Assembly (NCBI GenBank): GCA_946534775.1
Contig: CAMNCZ010000029.1
Location: forward strand, 1 to 8,047
Reading direction: 5' to 3'
Source: an uncultured Eubacteriaceae bacterium
GTDB taxonomy: Bacteria > Bacillota > Clostridia > Lachnospirales > CAG-274
Length of the DNA stretch: 8,047 nt
A program made the translations under genes and the position numbers. Shown piece by piece: positions 7,101 to 8,047 of the stretch; position 1 is the stretch's first letter, and each line of letters opens with the position of its first letter. Under the pieces are notes generated by a model. The model was not told the DNA's origin, did not search any database, and saw only the letters and a program-made list of their open reading frames with translations.

Positions 7101-7802
7101 TCACATCAATTTCAGCATTTCTTTTTTCAGACGGCTTATTATGCGCTTTTCAAGCCTTGAAATATAACTTTGGCTGATACCCAGCATATCCGCGACCTCT
7201 TTTTGTGTTTTTTCCCTGCCGCTTTTTTTCAGCCCGAAACGCAGTTCTATTATCTGCTTTTCACGCGCATTAAGCTTGTTTAATGCCGCATTTAAAAGCT
7301 GTTTGTCCACCTCCTGTTCAAGGTCTTTGTAGATTATATCCACATCCGTGCCGAGAATATCCGAAAGCAGCAGTTCATTGCCCTCCCAGTCAACGTTCAG
7401 CGGTTCATCAATGGATATTTCGGTCTTGCGCCGCGCAGTCCGCCTTAAATACATAAGTATCTCGTTTTCTATGCAGCGCGAGGCGTAGGTGGCAAGTTTT
7501 ATCTTTTTGTCGCTTTTAAATGTGTTTATCGCCTTTATCAGCCCGATAGAGCCGATAGAGATAAGGTCTTCCATATTGATGCCCGTGTTTTCAAATTTTT
7601 TTGAGATAAAGACCACGAGCCGCAGATTTCTCTCTATCAAAATTTTTTTTGCCTCGTCTGCTTCATCGGTGGATAATTTTTCGGTAAGGGCAGCCTCTTC
7701 CTTGGCAGAAAGCGGCGCAGGCAAGGCACTTGTGCCGTTTATGTAAAAAATGTTTTTTCTGTTTTCAAAACCCAAGATCTTTAAAATAATTTTTATCAGC
7801 AT
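7101..7802 (-). CDS. sigE: RNA polymerase sporulation sigma factor sigma-E precursor (pro-sigma-E)
   Basis: This 233-aa sigma-70 family protein directs early mother-cell transcription during endospore formation. Near-identical blocks to Bacillus subtilis SigE are visible: ALPAPLS (26-32), [11 protein letters not shown] (54-64), [16 protein letters not shown] (69-84; region 2.1-2.2), [20 protein letters not shown] (102-121; regions 2.3-2.4, -10 recognition), [21 protein letters not shown] (133-153; region 3) and the region 4 helix-turn-helix [13 protein letters not shown] (208-220; -35 recognition). The pro-sequence before the processing site (near F19/Y20 by alignment with B. subtilis Y27/Y28) is about 19 residues, against 27 in B. 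subtilis. The ATG at 7802 is chosen because GGAAAGGAA lies 10 bases upstream and no ATG, GTG or TTG occurs in frame between it and the spoIIGA stop region. The gene follows spoIIGA, its processing protease, by 49 bp. No sigG follows; an ABC exporter unit does. Confidence 0.96.
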   Translation of the reverse strand: MLIKIILKILGFENRKNIFYINGTSALPAPLSAKEEAALTEKLSTDEADEAKKILIERNLRLVVFISKKFENTGINMEDLISIGSIGLIKAINTFKSDKKIKLATYASRCIENEILMYLRRTARRKTEISIDEPLNVDWEGNELLLSDILGTDVDIIYKDLEQEVDKQLLNAALNKLNAREKQIIELRFGLKKSGREKTQKEVADMLGISQSYISRLEKRIISRLKKEMLKLM

Positions 7803-7811
7803 ATTATATTG

Positions 7812-7820
7812 TTCCTTTCC
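7812..7820 (-). promoter_or_regulatory. Ribosome binding site of sigE
   Basis: GGAAAGGAA on the minus strand ends 9 bases before the ATG (7800-7802). It decides the start of the pro-sequence, because no other usable start codon lies upstream in frame. Confidence 0.7.
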
Positions 7821-7851
7821 AAAAATTTTGTGTACAGTGCATTTATGCGGC

Positions 7852-8047
7852 CTATAACAATAACTGAGGGTCTATTACCGCGTTGTAAGCGCCGTTTATG
7901 GGTACATTGCTGACGGCGGCACAGATGTTTTTCACCGTTTTGCCGTTTATGTGCATATCGGCGTAAAAGCATAAGATCTCGCCTTCGCCCGATACGGCCG
8001 CGCAGTTTGCGGTGAAAGTATCGGCAGATGTATACAGCGGCAAAAGC
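7852..8047 (-). CDS. spoIIGA: SpoIIGA, sigma-E processing peptidase, C-terminal 64 residues only
   Basis: The frame is open to the window edge; the apparent start at 8041-8043 is an internal TTG, and a Leu codon precedes it. SpoIIGA is a membrane-anchored aspartic protease that removes the pro-sequence of sigma-E at the septum. The visible part matches the family's C-terminal end: a short LPLYTSA segment like the family's 'iPYrs.g', then a strand pair with INGKTVK, and a final [13 protein letters not shown] like the usual 'GEYhALlhPeLL'. The N-terminal membrane helices and the catalytic Asp lie outside the window. The identification rests on this end motif together with position directly upstream of sigE, the conserved spoIIGA-sigE order. 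Three cysteines occur in the 64 residues; I attach no function to them. Confidence 0.8.
   Translation of the reverse strand, partial: LLPLYTSADTFTANCAAVSGEGEILCFYADMHINGKTVKNICAAVSNVPINGAYNAVIDPQLLL

Noticed and set aside
7803..7808. TATAAT on the minus strand just before the sigE ATG, as a possible sigE promoter
   Set aside because: It touches the start codon, leaves no room for a leader, and has no -35-like hexamer 17 bases upstream (ACAAAA there).
7839..7848. GCAT-TT-ATGC palindrome in the spoIIGA-sigE gap
   Set aside because: Four-base arms are too short to separate from chance, and no T-run or promoter element accompanies them.
8041..8043. TTG as the start of a 63-residue gene
   Set aside because: The frame continues to the window edge, and the sequence matches the end of SpoIIGA lying directly upstream of sigE.

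Overview
The window looks like chromosomal DNA from a spore-forming Bacillota, most likely a member of the Clostridia. It carries sigE and the 3' end of spoIIGA, both limited to endospore formers. Shine-Dalgarno sites are strong (GGAGG type), the one clear promoter is a textbook sigma-A site, G+C is moderate to low, and a secreted protein carries a 'copper amine oxidase N-terminal-like' stalk domain, a fold common on clostridial surface proteins. I cannot name the genus.

Layout. On the + strand, bases 1-3396 hold a 5'-truncated PstS-like solute-binding protein, then, 39 bp later, a complete secreted M13 (neprilysin/PepO-like) zinc endopeptidase. No promoter or terminator is visible between them, so they are probably co-transcribed. 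A strong stem-loop at 3436-3479 with T-runs on both sides ends this unit and also the opposing one. On the - strand, reading from right to left, are: the last 64 codons of spoIIGA (sigma-E processing protease), sigE (pro-sigma-E), a 97-bp gap with a perfect TTGACA-17-TATAAT promoter, and two adjoining half-transporter genes (577 and 596 aa) that form a heterodimeric type IV ABC exporter of the BmrC/BmrD, LmrC/LmrD, TM287/288 type.

How the genes work together. SpoIIGA and pro-sigma-E are the classic pair in which the membrane protease removes the pro-sequence of the sigma factor in the mother cell. The two ABC half-transporters are complementary: the first has a degenerate Walker B/H-loop but a canonical LSGGQ signature, and the second has the reverse, so only a mixed dimer has one complete catalytic ATP site. 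The exporter has its own promoter, which is overlaid by a 23-bp imperfect palindrome on the -35 region and followed by a second small inverted repeat near the start of transcription. This suggests local repression, possibly induced by a drug or toxic compound. The PstS-like protein and the M13 peptidase are both expected outside the membrane; a functional link between them is only inferred from proximity.

Most of the window is ordinary core and housekeeping DNA. I see no phage, insertion sequence, CRISPR, tRNA or rRNA, and no convincing undescribed system. The best leads are the two dyads at the exporter promoter, the change in base composition between the stalk and peptidase parts of the M13 gene, the short pro-sequence of sigma-E, and the absence of sigG directly behind sigE. 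No stretch longer than 300 bases lacks a gene.
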